This document shows positions 36,342-45,672 of a stretch of DNA of 64,000 bases, in pieces. The DNA lies in assembly GCF_014203275.1 (NCBI RefSeq), contig NZ_JACHIP010000003.1:124001-188000 (forward strand), in the 5' to 3' direction. Source of the stretch: Granulicella aggregans. GTDB taxonomy: Bacteria > Acidobacteriota > Terriglobia > Terriglobales > Acidobacteriaceae. Within the stretch, counting starts at the first letter, position 1. Each line of letters opens with the position of its first letter. The position numbers and the translations under genes were made by a program. The notes under the pieces are model-generated. The model did not search any database. It was not told the DNA's origin and saw only the letters and a program-made list of their open reading frames with translations.

Positions 36342-39197
36342 TTAATTCTTTGCGGTCGCGGGGGCGATGAGGTTGACGAAGAGGCGGAAGGCTCCGGGGA
36401 CGGCTTCGGGAAGCTGGCGGTAGAGGGCGAAGGCGCAGTAGGTCCATCTCCCTTTTCCGATGTTTGTGGTGATCAGGCCGCCGCGTTGCGGATCTTGATC
36501 CGGGTCGTGGGTCTCTGTCAACGCCGTGTAATGCGAATCCCAGCTACTGAGGAAGCCGTGTCCACGCTCTTCCACCCAGTTGTTGAAGTCGGCCGGGGTG
36601 ATCTTATTCGGGGTGGTGAGGAACGGAGCGGTTGGCGCGAGGAGTTGGACAGGATCGGTCTCGTCGACGACCTTTTCGTTGCTGCCGAGCGAGAGAGGTA
36701 AGGGGGCGTCTTCGGCGGTGAACTCGGTGGTTTGGTACTGGACGAGGACGTTCCCGCCGTTGCGGGCGTAGTCGAGCAGCGCCTGCGTGGGTGCGCCGTG
36801 GAGGTCCGGATGGGCAGCGTAGGTGCGGACACCAAGGATCACGGTGTCGTACTGCGCGAGCTTCGCGGGGGTGAGGTCGGCGATGGTGAGGGTGTCGGGC
36901 TTGAGGTTGATAGAGGCGAGCGCCTCGGGGACGGCGTCGCCGGTGCCGGGGAGGTAGCCGATGCGATGAGTGGCAGGGAGGTTGAGGTCGACGGGGACAA
37001 TGCGGACGGTGGCGGGGGTGTAGTAGTTGGTGCGGGGGAGATCCCCGTAGCCGATGGCGCGGTAGCCTTCGGTGATTGTTCCAGCGGGAAGGGCGATACC
37101 TGCGGGAATGACGGCGGCCTCGCGTATAGACGGGGCCGGCTCGACGGTGAAAAGGGTCTCTGTTGTTGAGTTGGTTGTTGAGACTACAGGGGTGGATGTC
37201 CAACCGGAAGGAAGCGTAAGTGTCGAAGCAACTGCTGGTGAAGTTGACGGCGTGAGGAAGGCCCTGATGGTCACGGAAGAAGTGCTGTTTGCGAGGACCT
37301 GCGCACGCGTTGCAAGGCTGAGGCTAGTAGGAGGGACGATCAGCACAGGCTCAATTCCATTGTGAACGACACGGCCGACTTCGAAGTCGAACGATTCGCC
37401 GGACCACTCGAGCCGAAGCGTGGCCCAGGCAGTAAGGGCACTCGGCGGCTGTGGCGCGTTGCGCAGATTGGGCTCGGTGAGATCGTAGAACGGCTGTTCA
37501 ATGCCTTTGCGAGAGAAATAGGGGCGGCTTAGGTGCTCTCCTGGGTCCTCGTAGATTGACTGCGGCATGGAGAAGGTCGCAAGGTCCTGCTGTAGCTCGT
37601 TCTGCAAGTGTGCTGCAACGACGCGGATAGTGGTTTTGGGAGCGGCATTTTGTTCGACGTGCGGAGGTGCAGGCAATGTCAAGCTAGTTGCGACCTTTAT
37701 CTTGGAATTCGCAATGATGTCGCCGCCTTTCTGCGTGCCGTCGATCTGCGCATCAAACTTTACATTAAGGGCAAGAAGAAGTGCCTCTTTGAGTTGCACG
37801 TCTTTTACACGATGTTCATGCAGAAGCGTGACCCTTGGAGCTGCGGCCAGTTTTGCCGTTTGAAGCCATGAGATGACGAGATTGTTGCGGTTGATAGCGT
37901 CAGCTAAGAGCGCCGCGATGTCTTTACGTTTGGCGTTGCTGACATTCCAATCTCGGCATTGCTTAACCTCCTCGCCTATGGCCTCAATCTGGTCGCGCAT
38001 CGCTCGCCCGTTAGCATCTGTCGACTCTGCGGGGATCAAAGAGGCAAGTCCCGCGAAGCTGGTGTCGATGCCATCGAAGAAGCTTGCTGAGCTAGGGTTG
38101 TGGCCGAGAGCTTCGGGCGGGGACGCAGGTCCTTCGACTGCGCGCTGCGCGCTTCGTTCAGGACGACAGTCCTTGATGTGGGTGGGCGAGGAGCAGAGGG
38201 CGCTGCCGTAGAGGTGGTAGTCGATGTCGAACTTCCCCGCAGGCGGGACGCGGACACCGCCGCCGATCTGGGACTTCTGCATGCCCAGGCCGATCCTTGC
38301 AAACTGGACGTAGGTTCTCGGGGGTGCGGCAGGATCGTCGGAGAGGATCGGGTCGGTGGTGCCTTCGTGAACGACTACGTCGGACGAGGGGACAGTGGTG
38401 GTAACCTCGCCGGTGACGTAGTTCTCGAAGCGCGGGGCGGTGTATTTGCCGGTCGCGTAGTCGAAGAGGCCCTTGTCCGAGATCGACTGCATGGGGACGC
38501 GAGCGTAAACCTTTAGCGCCTGCCAGGGGAGGATGCCTTCGGCGATCATATCGGGGAAGACGGTGGGGTCGGCGGCAGCCTTGAAGGCCTCTTGCGCGAT
38601 CTGGCCGGAGACCTGGTGCTGGCCGTGGCCGTCTGTAACGCCACCGATGAAGACGGCCGCGATGACTAAGGGGCGATAGAGTCGGATGCTGCGGACGGCA
38701 TCATAGAGCACGCGCTCGTGGGTCCACTTCTTGAAGGCTTCTTCTTTGGTCTTCGAAAATCCGAAGTCGACTTCGGTGCCGAAGAACTGGTCGACGCCCA
38801 TGTAGCGGTCTGCGGAGAGAAGCTCCTGCGTCCGCAGGAGGCCGAGGGCGTCCTCGAAGTCGCCGGTCATGGCGTTCTGGCCGCCCTCGCCGCGGGTGAG
38901 GGTGAGGACAGCGACGCGGGCGCCGAGGCCGCGGGAGTAGTAGGTGAGCATGCCGCCGTCTTCGTCGTCGGGGTGGGCGACGATGAGCATGAGCGAGGCT
39001 CGGGTGTTGAGCTTGCGCAGCATCTGCTCAAGGCCGCGCGCGCCCTGGTCGATGGGGAGTTCGCGGCCGTCGCGGGGCTTCACGCGCTCGCCGCGCAGGT
39101 TGGCGGGGTCGGTGAACTGGGGCGTCTGTTGCGCGATAACGACAGGCGTGCAGAGCGCGAACATGGCCAGGGCCACTTTGAATGAGCGTAGGGTCAT
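36342..39197 (-). CDS. Large secreted PIG-L family deacetylase
   Basis: 951-aa exported protein: signal peptide (VALAMFALCTPVVIAQ), then an N-terminal LmbE/PIG-L deacetylase domain with zinc motif AHPDDED (about residue 75) and distal His in DGHGQHQ (about 182). A long beta-rich C-terminal region (about 400-951) ends in a GATase-like segment (VILGVRTYAAHPDLH). The substrate is probably an N-acetylated sugar. Around residues 340-365 the reading frame passes through a dispersed repeat (38125-38167), giving the unusual KDCRPERSAQRAVEGPASPP stretch. Confidence 0.86.
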   Translation of the reverse strand: MTLRSFKVALAMFALCTPVVIAQQTPQFTDPANLRGERVKPRDGRELPIDQGARGLEQMLRKLNTRASLMLIVAHPDDEDGGMLTYYSRGLGARVAVLTLTRGEGGQNAMTGDFEDALGLLRTQELLSADRYMGVDQFFGTEVDFGFSKTKEEAFKKWTHERVLYDAVRSIRLYRPLVIAAVFIGGVTDGHGQHQVSGQIAQEAFKAAADPTVFPDMIAEGILPWQALKVYARVPMQSISDKGLFDYATGKYTAPRFENYVTGEVTTTVPSSDVVVHEGTTDPILSDDPAAPPRTYVQFARIGLGMQKSQIGGGVRVPPAGKFDIDYHLYGSALCSSPTHIKDCRPERSAQRAVEGPASPPEALGHNPSSASFFDGIDTSFAGLASLIPAESTDANGRAMRDQIEAIGEEVKQCRDWNVSNAKRKDIAALLADAINRNNLVISWLQTAKLAAAPRVTLLHEHRVKDVQLKEALLLALNVKFDAQIDGTQKGGDIIANSKIKVATSLTLPAPPHVEQNAAPKTTIRVVAAHLQNELQQDLATFSMPQSIYEDPGEHLSRPYFSRKGIEQPFYDLTEPNLRNAPQPPSALTAWATLRLEWSGESFDFEVGRVVHNGIEPVLIVPPTSLSLATRAQVLANSTSSVTIRAFLTPSTSPAVASTLTLPSGWTSTPVVSTTNSTTETLFTVEPAPSIREAAVIPAGIALPAGTITEGYRAIGYGDLPRTNYYTPATVRIVPVDLNLPATHRIGYLPGTGDAVPEALASINLKPDTLTIADLTPAKLAQYDTVILGVRTYAAHPDLHGAPTQALLDYARNGGNVLVQYQTTEFTAEDAPLPLSLGSNEKVVDETDPVQLLAPTAPFLTTPNKITPADFNNWVEERGHGFLSSWDSHYTALTETHDPDQDPQRGGLITTNIGKGRWTYCAFALYRQLPEAVPGAFRLFVNLIAPATAKN
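38125..38167. repeat. REP-like palindrome, family B copy 3, inside a gene
   Basis: GCAGGTCCTTCG, then an alternating GC core (CTGCGCGCTGCGCGC), then TTCGTTCAGGACGAC, in frame within the PIG-L gene. Same end pattern as the copies at 24443, 31366 and 48745. Confidence 0.62.
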
Positions 39198-39334
39198 TAG
39201 GTTTAATCTCTCACAGACTCAGATGTTCTTCGCGAGCGGTTGGCTGCGGATGGGGCAGCCGGTAGACTCAAAAGATCGAGCATGAAGGGGCCAATTCGCA
39301 GCAGCTTGCGCGGACGCTGACGCTTCGCGGCGCA

Positions 39335-40705
39335 GTGACGCTGAACATGCTGGACATGATCGGCGTGGGGCCGTTCATTACGATGCCGCTGATTCTGGCT
39401 GCGATGGGCGGCCCGCAGGCGATGCTGGGCTGGATTCTTGGCGCGGTGCTGGCGCTTTGCGATGGGTTGGTCTGGGCGGAGCTTGGGGCGGCGCTGCCGG
39501 AGGCGGGGGGGACGTATCACTTCCTCCGGATGATCTATCCCGGCAAGCTGGGGCGGGTGCTGGCGTTTCTTTTTCTCTTCCAGCTATGCTTTTCCGCGCC
39601 TCTGTCGATGGCCTCGGGAGCGATCGGCCTCGGGCAGTATGCGACATACCTTCTGCCCGGGCTGGCGAGGGGCGGAGCGACGCGGATACTGCATGTCGGG
39701 GCTTACAGCGCGGGTGTGAGCGTGAGCTGGGCGACGGCTGTGGCGATTGCGGCAGTAGTGCTGGCGGTAGTGCTGCTCTATAGGAACCTGGCGCGGATTC
39801 AGGTGATCTCGATTGCCATGGGCGCGGTAGTGATGGCGACGATCGGCTGGATTCTTGTTACTGGCGTGCTGCATGCGAACTGGCATCAGGCCTTCGCTCT
39901 CCCGCCAGGGGCGTTTCACCTGACGCCGGCGTTTTTCATGGGGCTGGGGTCGGCGATGCTGATTGCGACCTACGACTACTGGGGCTACTACAACGTCACG
40001 TTTCTGGGCGGAGAGGTGAAGGACCCGGCGCGGACGGTACCTCGCGCGATCCTCATTTCTATCGGGTTAGTAGCAATGCTGTATCTGCTGATGAACGTAA
40101 TGGTGCTGGCGGTGGTGCCGTGGCAGACGATGCTGGCGCAGCAGGATCTCGATGCTCGGCGGGCGACGATCTCTCTTTTTATGGAGATTGCTTATGGGCC
40201 GGTGATCGGGCCGCTGCTGGGAAAGGTCGCGGCTCTACTGATCATGTTCACGGCGTTTGCGGGAATCTTTTCGCTGCTGCTTGGCTACTCGCGGATACCT
40301 TACGCGGCGGCAAAGGACGGCGAGTTCTTCAAGCCATTCGCGAGGCTGCATCCTACGCGCGGATTTCCTTATGTGTCTCTACTGACCCTGGCCGGCGCGG
40401 CCGTGGTCTTCTGCTTCTTCCAGTTGAGGGACGTGATCGCTGCGCTGGTCGTCCTGCGGATTCTGCTGCAATTCCTGATACAGCATATTGGCGTGATTTA
40501 TCTCCGAAAGACGCAGCCGGAGCTGGCACGTCCCTTCAGGATGTGGCTCTATCCGGTGCCGGCAGTGGTAGCGGTTTGCGGGTTTGCGTACATCCTGTTT
40601 TCGCGGGCGAACTTCGAGCGCGAGTTGCTGCTGGCGGGGGTGCTGATCGTCATAGGCGCCGTGTTGTTCCTGGCGCGAAGCCGATGGAACACTCAGGAAG
40701 CGTAG
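39335..40705 (+). CDS. APC-superfamily amino-acid permease
   Basis: 456-aa inner-membrane permease with about 12 helices. The first helix is the family signature NMLDMIGVGPFITMPLI, followed by GLVWAELGAALPEAGGTY and the DYWGYYNVTFLGGEVKDPARTVPRA loop. The GTG at 39335 is a formal start only: coding-like sequence (SQQLARTLTLRGAVTLN) extends upstream in frame to a TAG at 39263 without ATG, GTG or TTG. The true start is lost, non-canonical, or shifted from the ATG at 39282. The transported amino acid is unknown. Confidence 0.82.
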   Translation: MTLNMLDMIGVGPFITMPLILAAMGGPQAMLGWILGAVLALCDGLVWAELGAALPEAGGTYHFLRMIYPGKLGRVLAFLFLFQLCFSAPLSMASGAIGLGQYATYLLPGLARGGATRILHVGAYSAGVSVSWATAVAIAAVVLAVVLLYRNLARIQVISIAMGAVVMATIGWILVTGVLHANWHQAFALPPGAFHLTPAFFMGLGSAMLIATYDYWGYYNVTFLGGEVKDPARTVPRAILISIGLVAMLYLLMNVMVLAVVPWQTMLAQQDLDARRATISLFMEIAYGPVIGPLLGKVAALLIMFTAFAGIFSLLLGYSRIPYAAAKDGEFFKPFARLHPTRGFPYVSLLTLAGAAVVFCFFQLRDVIAALVVLRILLQFLIQHIGVIYLRKTQPELARPFRMWLYPVPAVVAVCGFAYILFSRANFERELLLAGVLIVIGAVLFLARSRWNTQEA

Positions 40706-40807
40706 TGAGGCGGGCATCCGCGAGGGCCTGCTGGCCGTATCTCTTACAGGGGCGTAACCTTCTGTTGAGTCAGCAATCTAACGTTCGCAGGGCAGGGAAG
40801 GATCACC

Positions 40808-41788
40808 ATGTTATTTCGCAAAGGGCCTGATATTCGTTCGTCTGAGATTACGCCGGAGGGGGCGTTTCAGAAGCACTCGCAGGATCGGAGGCAATTTCTC
40901 GCTTCGGCGGCTGTGCTTGGAGCCGGCGCGCTGGCAGCGACGCGGTTTGTCGGGATGTTGAATCCCGCGACGAAGGTCTTCGCCGATACACAGAAGCTTC
41001 AGACGATTCCGAGCCAGTACAACGTTACCGAGACTCAGACGCCGGAGGCGAAGGCCACGGCGTACAACAACTACTACGAGTTTGGAACGGACAAATCCGC
41101 GCCCGCGCGTAACGCGCATACGCTGCAGACGCGGCCATGGACGGTGCAGGTGGACGGCATGGTGGCCAAGCCGCTGACGCTGGACGTGGACAGCATCATG
41201 AAGTACCGGCCTATTGAGAGCCGTGTCTATCGCCACCGCTGCGTCGAAGCGTGGTCGATGGTGATTCCGTGGGACGGGTACTCGTTGGCGGAGTTCATCA
41301 AGTTCTGCAATCCGCTGCCGAGCGCAAAGTACGTGCAGTTCATCACAGACCTGAACAAGAAGCAGATGCCGGACCTACCGTTTGGCTTCAGCTTTCCTTA
41401 CTCCGAAGGGCTGCGGCTGGACGAAGCGATGAATCCGCTGGCTCTGCTGACGTTTGGCTGCTATGGAAACGTTCTGCCGAACCAGAATGGAGCGCCGATC
41501 CGGGTGGTGAGCCCCTGGAAGTACGGGTTCAAGAATGGGAAGGCGATTGTTAAATTTCACTTCACGGATAAGCAGCCGCATACGCTGTGGAACGATATGG
41601 CTCCCGATGAATACGGGTTTTACGCGAATGTGAATCCAACGGTCGACCATCCGCGCTGGTCGCAGGCGCATGAGCGGAGGATCGATTCGAGCCCATTTCC
41701 GAAGACGATCCCCACGCTTCCGTTCAATGGATATGCGGATCAGGTGGCAGGTATCTATAACGGCATGAACCTGAAAAGATTTTTCTAG
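40808..41788 (+). CDS. msrP: Protein-methionine-sulfoxide reductase catalytic subunit MsrP
   Basis: 326-aa periplasmic molybdopterin enzyme repairing oxidised methionines in envelope proteins. A Tat leader with the twin arginine DRRQFLASA (27-28) is preceded by a hydrophilic stretch. Mo ligand Cys145 lies in VYRHRCVEAWSMVIPWDGY, and SPWKYGFKNGKAIVKFHF is conserved in the family. The ATG at 40808 follows GGGAAGG. msrQ lies 186 nt downstream past a long hairpin. Confidence 0.95.
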   Translation: MLFRKGPDIRSSEITPEGAFQKHSQDRRQFLASAAVLGAGALAATRFVGMLNPATKVFADTQKLQTIPSQYNVTETQTPEAKATAYNNYYEFGTDKSAPARNAHTLQTRPWTVQVDGMVAKPLTLDVDSIMKYRPIESRVYRHRCVEAWSMVIPWDGYSLAEFIKFCNPLPSAKYVQFITDLNKKQMPDLPFGFSFPYSEGLRLDEAMNPLALLTFGCYGNVLPNQNGAPIRVVSPWKYGFKNGKAIVKFHFTDKQPHTLWNDMAPDEYGFYANVNPTVDHPRWSQAHERRIDSSPFPKTIPTLPFNGYADQVAGIYNGMNLKRFF

Positions 41789-41884
41789 CCAAAGGCAATC
41801 TGAATGATGCACTATGCCGTTCTTCCAGTAAGTAGCTGCAATTCCTTTCTGCAAACACTCTGCCCCAAATTCTCTCCTCGAAAG

Positions 41885-41940
41885 TCCTCTCCGGCGGCCC
41901 TGCGATGTAAGCGGGCGGCCGGGGAGGATCCCTCCTTTTT
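41885..41940 (+). terminator. Long hairpin between msrP and msrQ
   Basis: 16-bp stem with one mismatch (41885-41900 with 41913-41928), 12-nt loop, five T at 41936-41940. The T-run begins 8 nt beyond the stem, so it could be an attenuator, a stabilising hairpin or a repeat element rather than a standard terminator. Confidence 0.55.
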
Positions 41941-41974
41941 CCGAGCGGTCAGTTGCCTGGAATAATCTGAAGTT

Positions 41975-42670
41975 ATGTCGAAGCGCGTCATTATTCTGCT
42001 GAAGGCCTTTGTGCATCTTCTGTGCCTGGCTCCGTTCGTCTGGCTGCTGCACCTGTACCAGAATGGATCGCTGGGATTGCTTCCCGATCCAGTCAACTTC
42101 ATTACGCACTTCACCGGCGACTGGGCGCTGTGGACGCTCCTGGCCTGCCTGACGATCACACCAGTCCGGCGTCTGCATACATCGCTGGGATTTCTGATCC
42201 GGTTCCGGCGAATGGTGGGGCTCTATGCGTTCTTCTACGCGACGCTGCACCTGCTGACGTACGTGCTGCTTTTCTCCGGGTATGACATTCCCACGGCGCT
42301 GGCTGGGGTGCAGTCGGGGCATCTCTCCGAGGCATGGACGCAGTTCAAGCTGGTCTGGCCGAGGATGTGGGACGACATCCGGAAGCGGCGATTTATCCAG
42401 GTGGGATTTGCGGCGTGGGTGATCTTGCTGCTGTTGGCAGCCACGTCGCCTTCTGCGATCATGCGCGCGATGGGCGGCAAGAACTGGCAGCGGCTGCACT
42501 GGTCGGTCTATCTGGCCGCGTGGCTTGGAGTGACTCACTTCTGGTGGATGGTGAAGCCGGGAGTCATGTCTCCGCTGCGGGTCACGATCGTGCTGGATGT
42601 GCTGTTGCTGGCGCGAATGGGCTACTGGGTGATGAAGAAGATCAAGGCGAGGCGCAACTTGGCCGCCTGA
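41975..42670 (+). CDS. msrQ: Haem-binding membrane subunit MsrQ
   Basis: 231-aa ferric-reductase-like membrane protein feeding electrons to MsrP. Six helices; haem-ligand His residues are in FYATLHLLTYV and in QRLHWSVYLAAWLGVTHFWW. TGDWALWTLLACLTITPVRR is a family signature. It is paired with msrP on the same strand. The ATG at 41975 opens directly into KAFVHLLCLAPFVWLL. Confidence 0.94.
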   Translation: MSKRVIILLKAFVHLLCLAPFVWLLHLYQNGSLGLLPDPVNFITHFTGDWALWTLLACLTITPVRRLHTSLGFLIRFRRMVGLYAFFYATLHLLTYVLLFSGYDIPTALAGVQSGHLSEAWTQFKLVWPRMWDDIRKRRFIQVGFAAWVILLLLAATSPSAIMRAMGGKNWQRLHWSVYLAAWLGVTHFWWMVKPGVMSPLRVTIVLDVLLLARMGYWVMKKIKARRNLAA

Positions 42671-42698
42671 TATCGGTTTCTATCGAGTAGGAGTTCTT

Positions 42699-44936
42699 AT
42701 GCGCCGGTGTGGCCTCAAATCGCTTGTCTGGGCTTTCATCTTCAGCGTTGCACTGAACGTTCAAAGCGGTTCGGCCGCATTCGGTCAGGATGACCCTCTG
42801 CCTGCCACGCCCGGGGCTAGGACGTTTGCTGGGAAGCCGAAGGTGCCTTCGCCGCCGAAGGGTTCTGCGCTGGTGCCACTGAATGAGCATGATCGCGCGC
42901 TTCAGTTGCTGGACCGCTTCACCTTCGGGCCGAGGCCGGGCGAGTTGGAGCGTGTTCTGGCCATGGGAGGCGACAAGTGGCTCGAGCAGCAACTCAAGGC
43001 TGAGTCGATCCCGGATGGTGAGACGGACAAGCGGCTGGGCGACTTTCCGACTTTGAACATGAAGCCGGAGCAAGCTCTGCTGTTGTTCCCCGACCGAGGC
43101 GCGATCTCTGCGGTGGCGGATGGAAGGACTCCGTATCCTACGGACCCTTTGCTGGCTTCGATGTACGAGGTGGAGATCTACAAGTTCAATCAGCAAAAGG
43201 TGTCGAAGACTCCGGATGCGAAGGGTAACTTCCCGCCCGAGCCGGGTGATGCGGAGAAGGCGGCGCAGAAGGCTGCCGATCAGGCGACTGCGGCGAGGAT
43301 CGCGGGAGAGCTGTTTGCGCTGCCGAAGAACCAGCGGATGGCTGAGCTGATCAAGATGTCCGTCCCGGAGCGGATCGCGTTCACCAGCTATCTTGCGGGC
43401 GACCAGAGGAACCTGCTGTTGAACGACCTGACTCCTCGAGAGCGCGAGATCTTTCAGGGCACGAACTCGAACCTGAACGCTGCCGGGAACATTGGCAACG
43501 AACTGGCCCAGGCGAGGATGGCGCGCGACATTCTTACCGAGCGGCAGTTGCTCGAGGTGATGACCGACTTCTGGTTCAACCACTTCAATATTTACATCAA
43601 TAAGGATTCTGACCAGTGGTACACGACGACCTATGAGCGCGACGTGATCCGCAAACATGCTTTGGGCAAGTTTGGTGACCTGCTGATGGCGACAGCGACG
43701 AGTCCGGCGATGATGGTCTACCTGGACAACCAGCTTTCGATCGGGCCGGACTCAGTTGCAAACGGTGTTAATCCGGCGAATCCCAACTCGAAGAAAGGCA
43801 ACAAAGGGTTGAACGAGAACTATGGCCGTGAGGTGATGGAGCTGCACACGGTCGGGGTGAATGGCGGGTACTCGCAGGCCGATGTCACATCGCTGGCGGC
43901 GATCCTGACGGGATGGACAGTCGACCGGCCGGGACAGGCGGGGACGTTTCTCTTCGATCCGAAGCGGCATGAGCCGGGAGCGAAGGACTGGTTCGGCTAC
44001 CGGATCGCAGAGAACGGGGTGGCCACGCGGATCGCGGCTGCACCGATCGTCCGATCGGGCAGCTCCGCAGCGGCTAGGCCTATTGGATCGGCGAATGTGG
44101 CCGTAATTCCCAACGTGCAAGGGATGAACGTCGATCCGGGTATGAAGCAGGGGATGGAGGCACTCGCGATCCTGGCGGCAAGTCCGCAGACGGCTCATTT
44201 CATCAGTTGGAAGCTGGCGCAGCGCTTTGTTGCCGATGATCCTCCGCCGGCGCTGGTCGATCAGATGGCGAAGACGTATATCGCTACCGACGGCGACATC
44301 AAGGCGGTGCTGCGGACGCTGATTGCGTCGACGGAGTTTAACTCGAAGAAGTACTTCCGCAACAAGGTAAAGACACCTGTGGAGTTTGTCGCCTCCGCCT
44401 TCCGGTCGACGGCGACCGATCCGGCGAATCCCGGCGCGCTGGTGAACACCGTCCGCGCGATGGGTATGCCGCTCTACAACGCGCTTCCGCCGACGGGATA
44501 CTACATCACGGCGGATAAGTGGATGAACACGGGAGCTCTGGTCGACCGGCTGAACTTCGCCTCACAGCTCACCACGAACAAGTTCTACAACCAGAAGTTC
44601 GATTCGTCGCGGGTGCTGGCGATGGGGCTGATGTCTGAGACCGGGCCGGTGTCGGTCGTGCAGTCGTCGACGGCAGCGAGCCCTACAACTCACCCGAAGT
44701 TGACCTCAACGTTGCTTGCGGAGGGTCGAAAAGATTCACCTGCTCCGGGCGCTGGAGGGCCCGGGGTTGCGCTTCGTGTCCTCGAAGACACGATCATCGG
44801 CGGTCCGGCTTCAGCGCAGACGAACCAGTTGATCTATAAGCAGATCAACGATCAGCCAGCAGGAACGAGCCCCGTCGATACTCTGAATCTGCTGACCGCG
44901 CTGGTGCTTGGTTCCCCGGAGTTTCAACTGCGATAG
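42699..44936 (+). CDS. Secreted DUF1800 protein
   Basis: 745-aa exported protein of the DUF1800 family, frequent in acidobacteria and planctomycetes and of unknown function. Signal peptide with VWAFIFSVALNVQSGSA. Family sequence: LLDRFTFGPRPGELERVLAMG, MTDFWFNHFNIYINKD, NENYGREVMELHTVGVNGGYSQADV and FHFAPKRHEPG-like FLFDPKRHEPG. A low-complexity Ala/Asp/Glu stretch occurs at about 170-200. The usual partner DUF1501 gene is not adjacent. SD TAGGAG precedes the ATG. Confidence 0.9.
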   Translation: MRRCGLKSLVWAFIFSVALNVQSGSAAFGQDDPLPATPGARTFAGKPKVPSPPKGSALVPLNEHDRALQLLDRFTFGPRPGELERVLAMGGDKWLEQQLKAESIPDGETDKRLGDFPTLNMKPEQALLLFPDRGAISAVADGRTPYPTDPLLASMYEVEIYKFNQQKVSKTPDAKGNFPPEPGDAEKAAQKAADQATAARIAGELFALPKNQRMAELIKMSVPERIAFTSYLAGDQRNLLLNDLTPREREIFQGTNSNLNAAGNIGNELAQARMARDILTERQLLEVMTDFWFNHFNIYINKDSDQWYTTTYERDVIRKHALGKFGDLLMATATSPAMMVYLDNQLSIGPDSVANGVNPANPNSKKGNKGLNENYGREVMELHTVGVNGGYSQADVTSLAAILTGWTVDRPGQAGTFLFDPKRHEPGAKDWFGYRIAENGVATRIAAAPIVRSGSSAAARPIGSANVAVIPNVQGMNVDPGMKQGMEALAILAASPQTAHFISWKLAQRFVADDPPPALVDQMAKTYIATDGDIKAVLRTLIASTEFNSKKYFRNKVKTPVEFVASAFRSTATDPANPGALVNTVRAMGMPLYNALPPTGYYITADKWMNTGALVDRLNFASQLTTNKFYNQKFDSSRVLAMGLMSETGPVSVVQSSTAASPTTHPKLTSTLLAEGRKDSPAPGAGGPGVALRVLEDTIIGGPASAQTNQLIYKQINDQPAGTSPVDTLNLLTALVLGSPEFQLR

Positions 44937-44946
44937 GAGCGATGCT

Positions 44947-45672
44947 TCAAAGACCTTCGAAGAGGTCGGTCATGTGGCTGGCGGCCTGAGAGGATTCCGC
45001 CGCGAGCAGGGTATAGAACTCCTGGCGGCCATACTTCTCGAATAGCTCTTTGGTGCTCTCCATCAAGGGAGCCTGCGAGAAGTGTTGGCGGAAGGCTTCG
45101 GACTTGCGGTCCTGAGCGGCGGCGATATCGAGCGCGACGGTCCAGGGTGAGGGCATGGGCGGCTGGCGGCCGGGAATCTCAAAGCTGGAGGTAACGGTGA
45201 AGAGGCGGCGCGGCTGGAAAGGTTGGGCGAGATCGGGATAGCGGTTGGGCCTGCCCGCCCAGTGGAAGGCGGCGGTGGTAAACATCGAGACCATGATGTG
45301 GTCGGCGTGGGTGTTGGGACCGCCGTCGCTGCCAAAGGTGAGGACTACGTCGGGCTTGAAGCGACGGATGCGCTCGACGATGCGGCCCGTGGTCTGGGGG
45401 AAGTTGGCGAACTCAAGGCGGCCGTCCTGGTAGTCGAGCAGCTCGTGGTGGGTGACGCCGAGAACTTTGCAGGAAGCGGCGAACTCCGCGCGGCGCATGG
45501 CCCCGAGCTCCTGACCGGAGGCGGCTAAACCGCGATTTGTGGCCGCCTGGCCATCCGTCAAGCAGATGACATAGGTCTCGACGCCGCGATCCGCTGCAAG
45601 AGCGAGAGCGCCGCCAAAGCCGAAGCATTCGTCGTCCGGGTGAGCTACTACGAGCATCAACTTCAAGCCCAA
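44947..45672 (-). CDS. Cytoplasmic PIG-L/LmbE deacetylase
   Basis: About 241-aa zinc N-deacetylase. Motif AHPDDE near the start, with Asp and His further on in SDGGPNTHADH; GQAATNRG is typical of the BshB/MshB-like group, so thiol-cofactor or sugar deacetylation is possible. I favour TTG at 45672 because AGAGGAG lies 8 nt upstream; GTG at 45681 sits too close to it. The start overlaps the end of rnhB by 10 nt. Confidence 0.86.
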   Translation of the reverse strand: MGLKLMLVVAHPDDECFGFGGALALAADRGVETYVICLTDGQAATNRGLAASGQELGAMRRAEFAASCKVLGVTHHELLDYQDGRLEFANFPQTTGRIVERIRRFKPDVVLTFGSDGGPNTHADHIMVSMFTTAAFHWAGRPNRYPDLAQPFQPRRLFTVTSSFEIPGRQPPMPSPWTVALDIAAAQDRKSEAFRQHFSQAPLMESTKELFEKYGRQEFYTLLAAESSQAASHMTDLFEGL

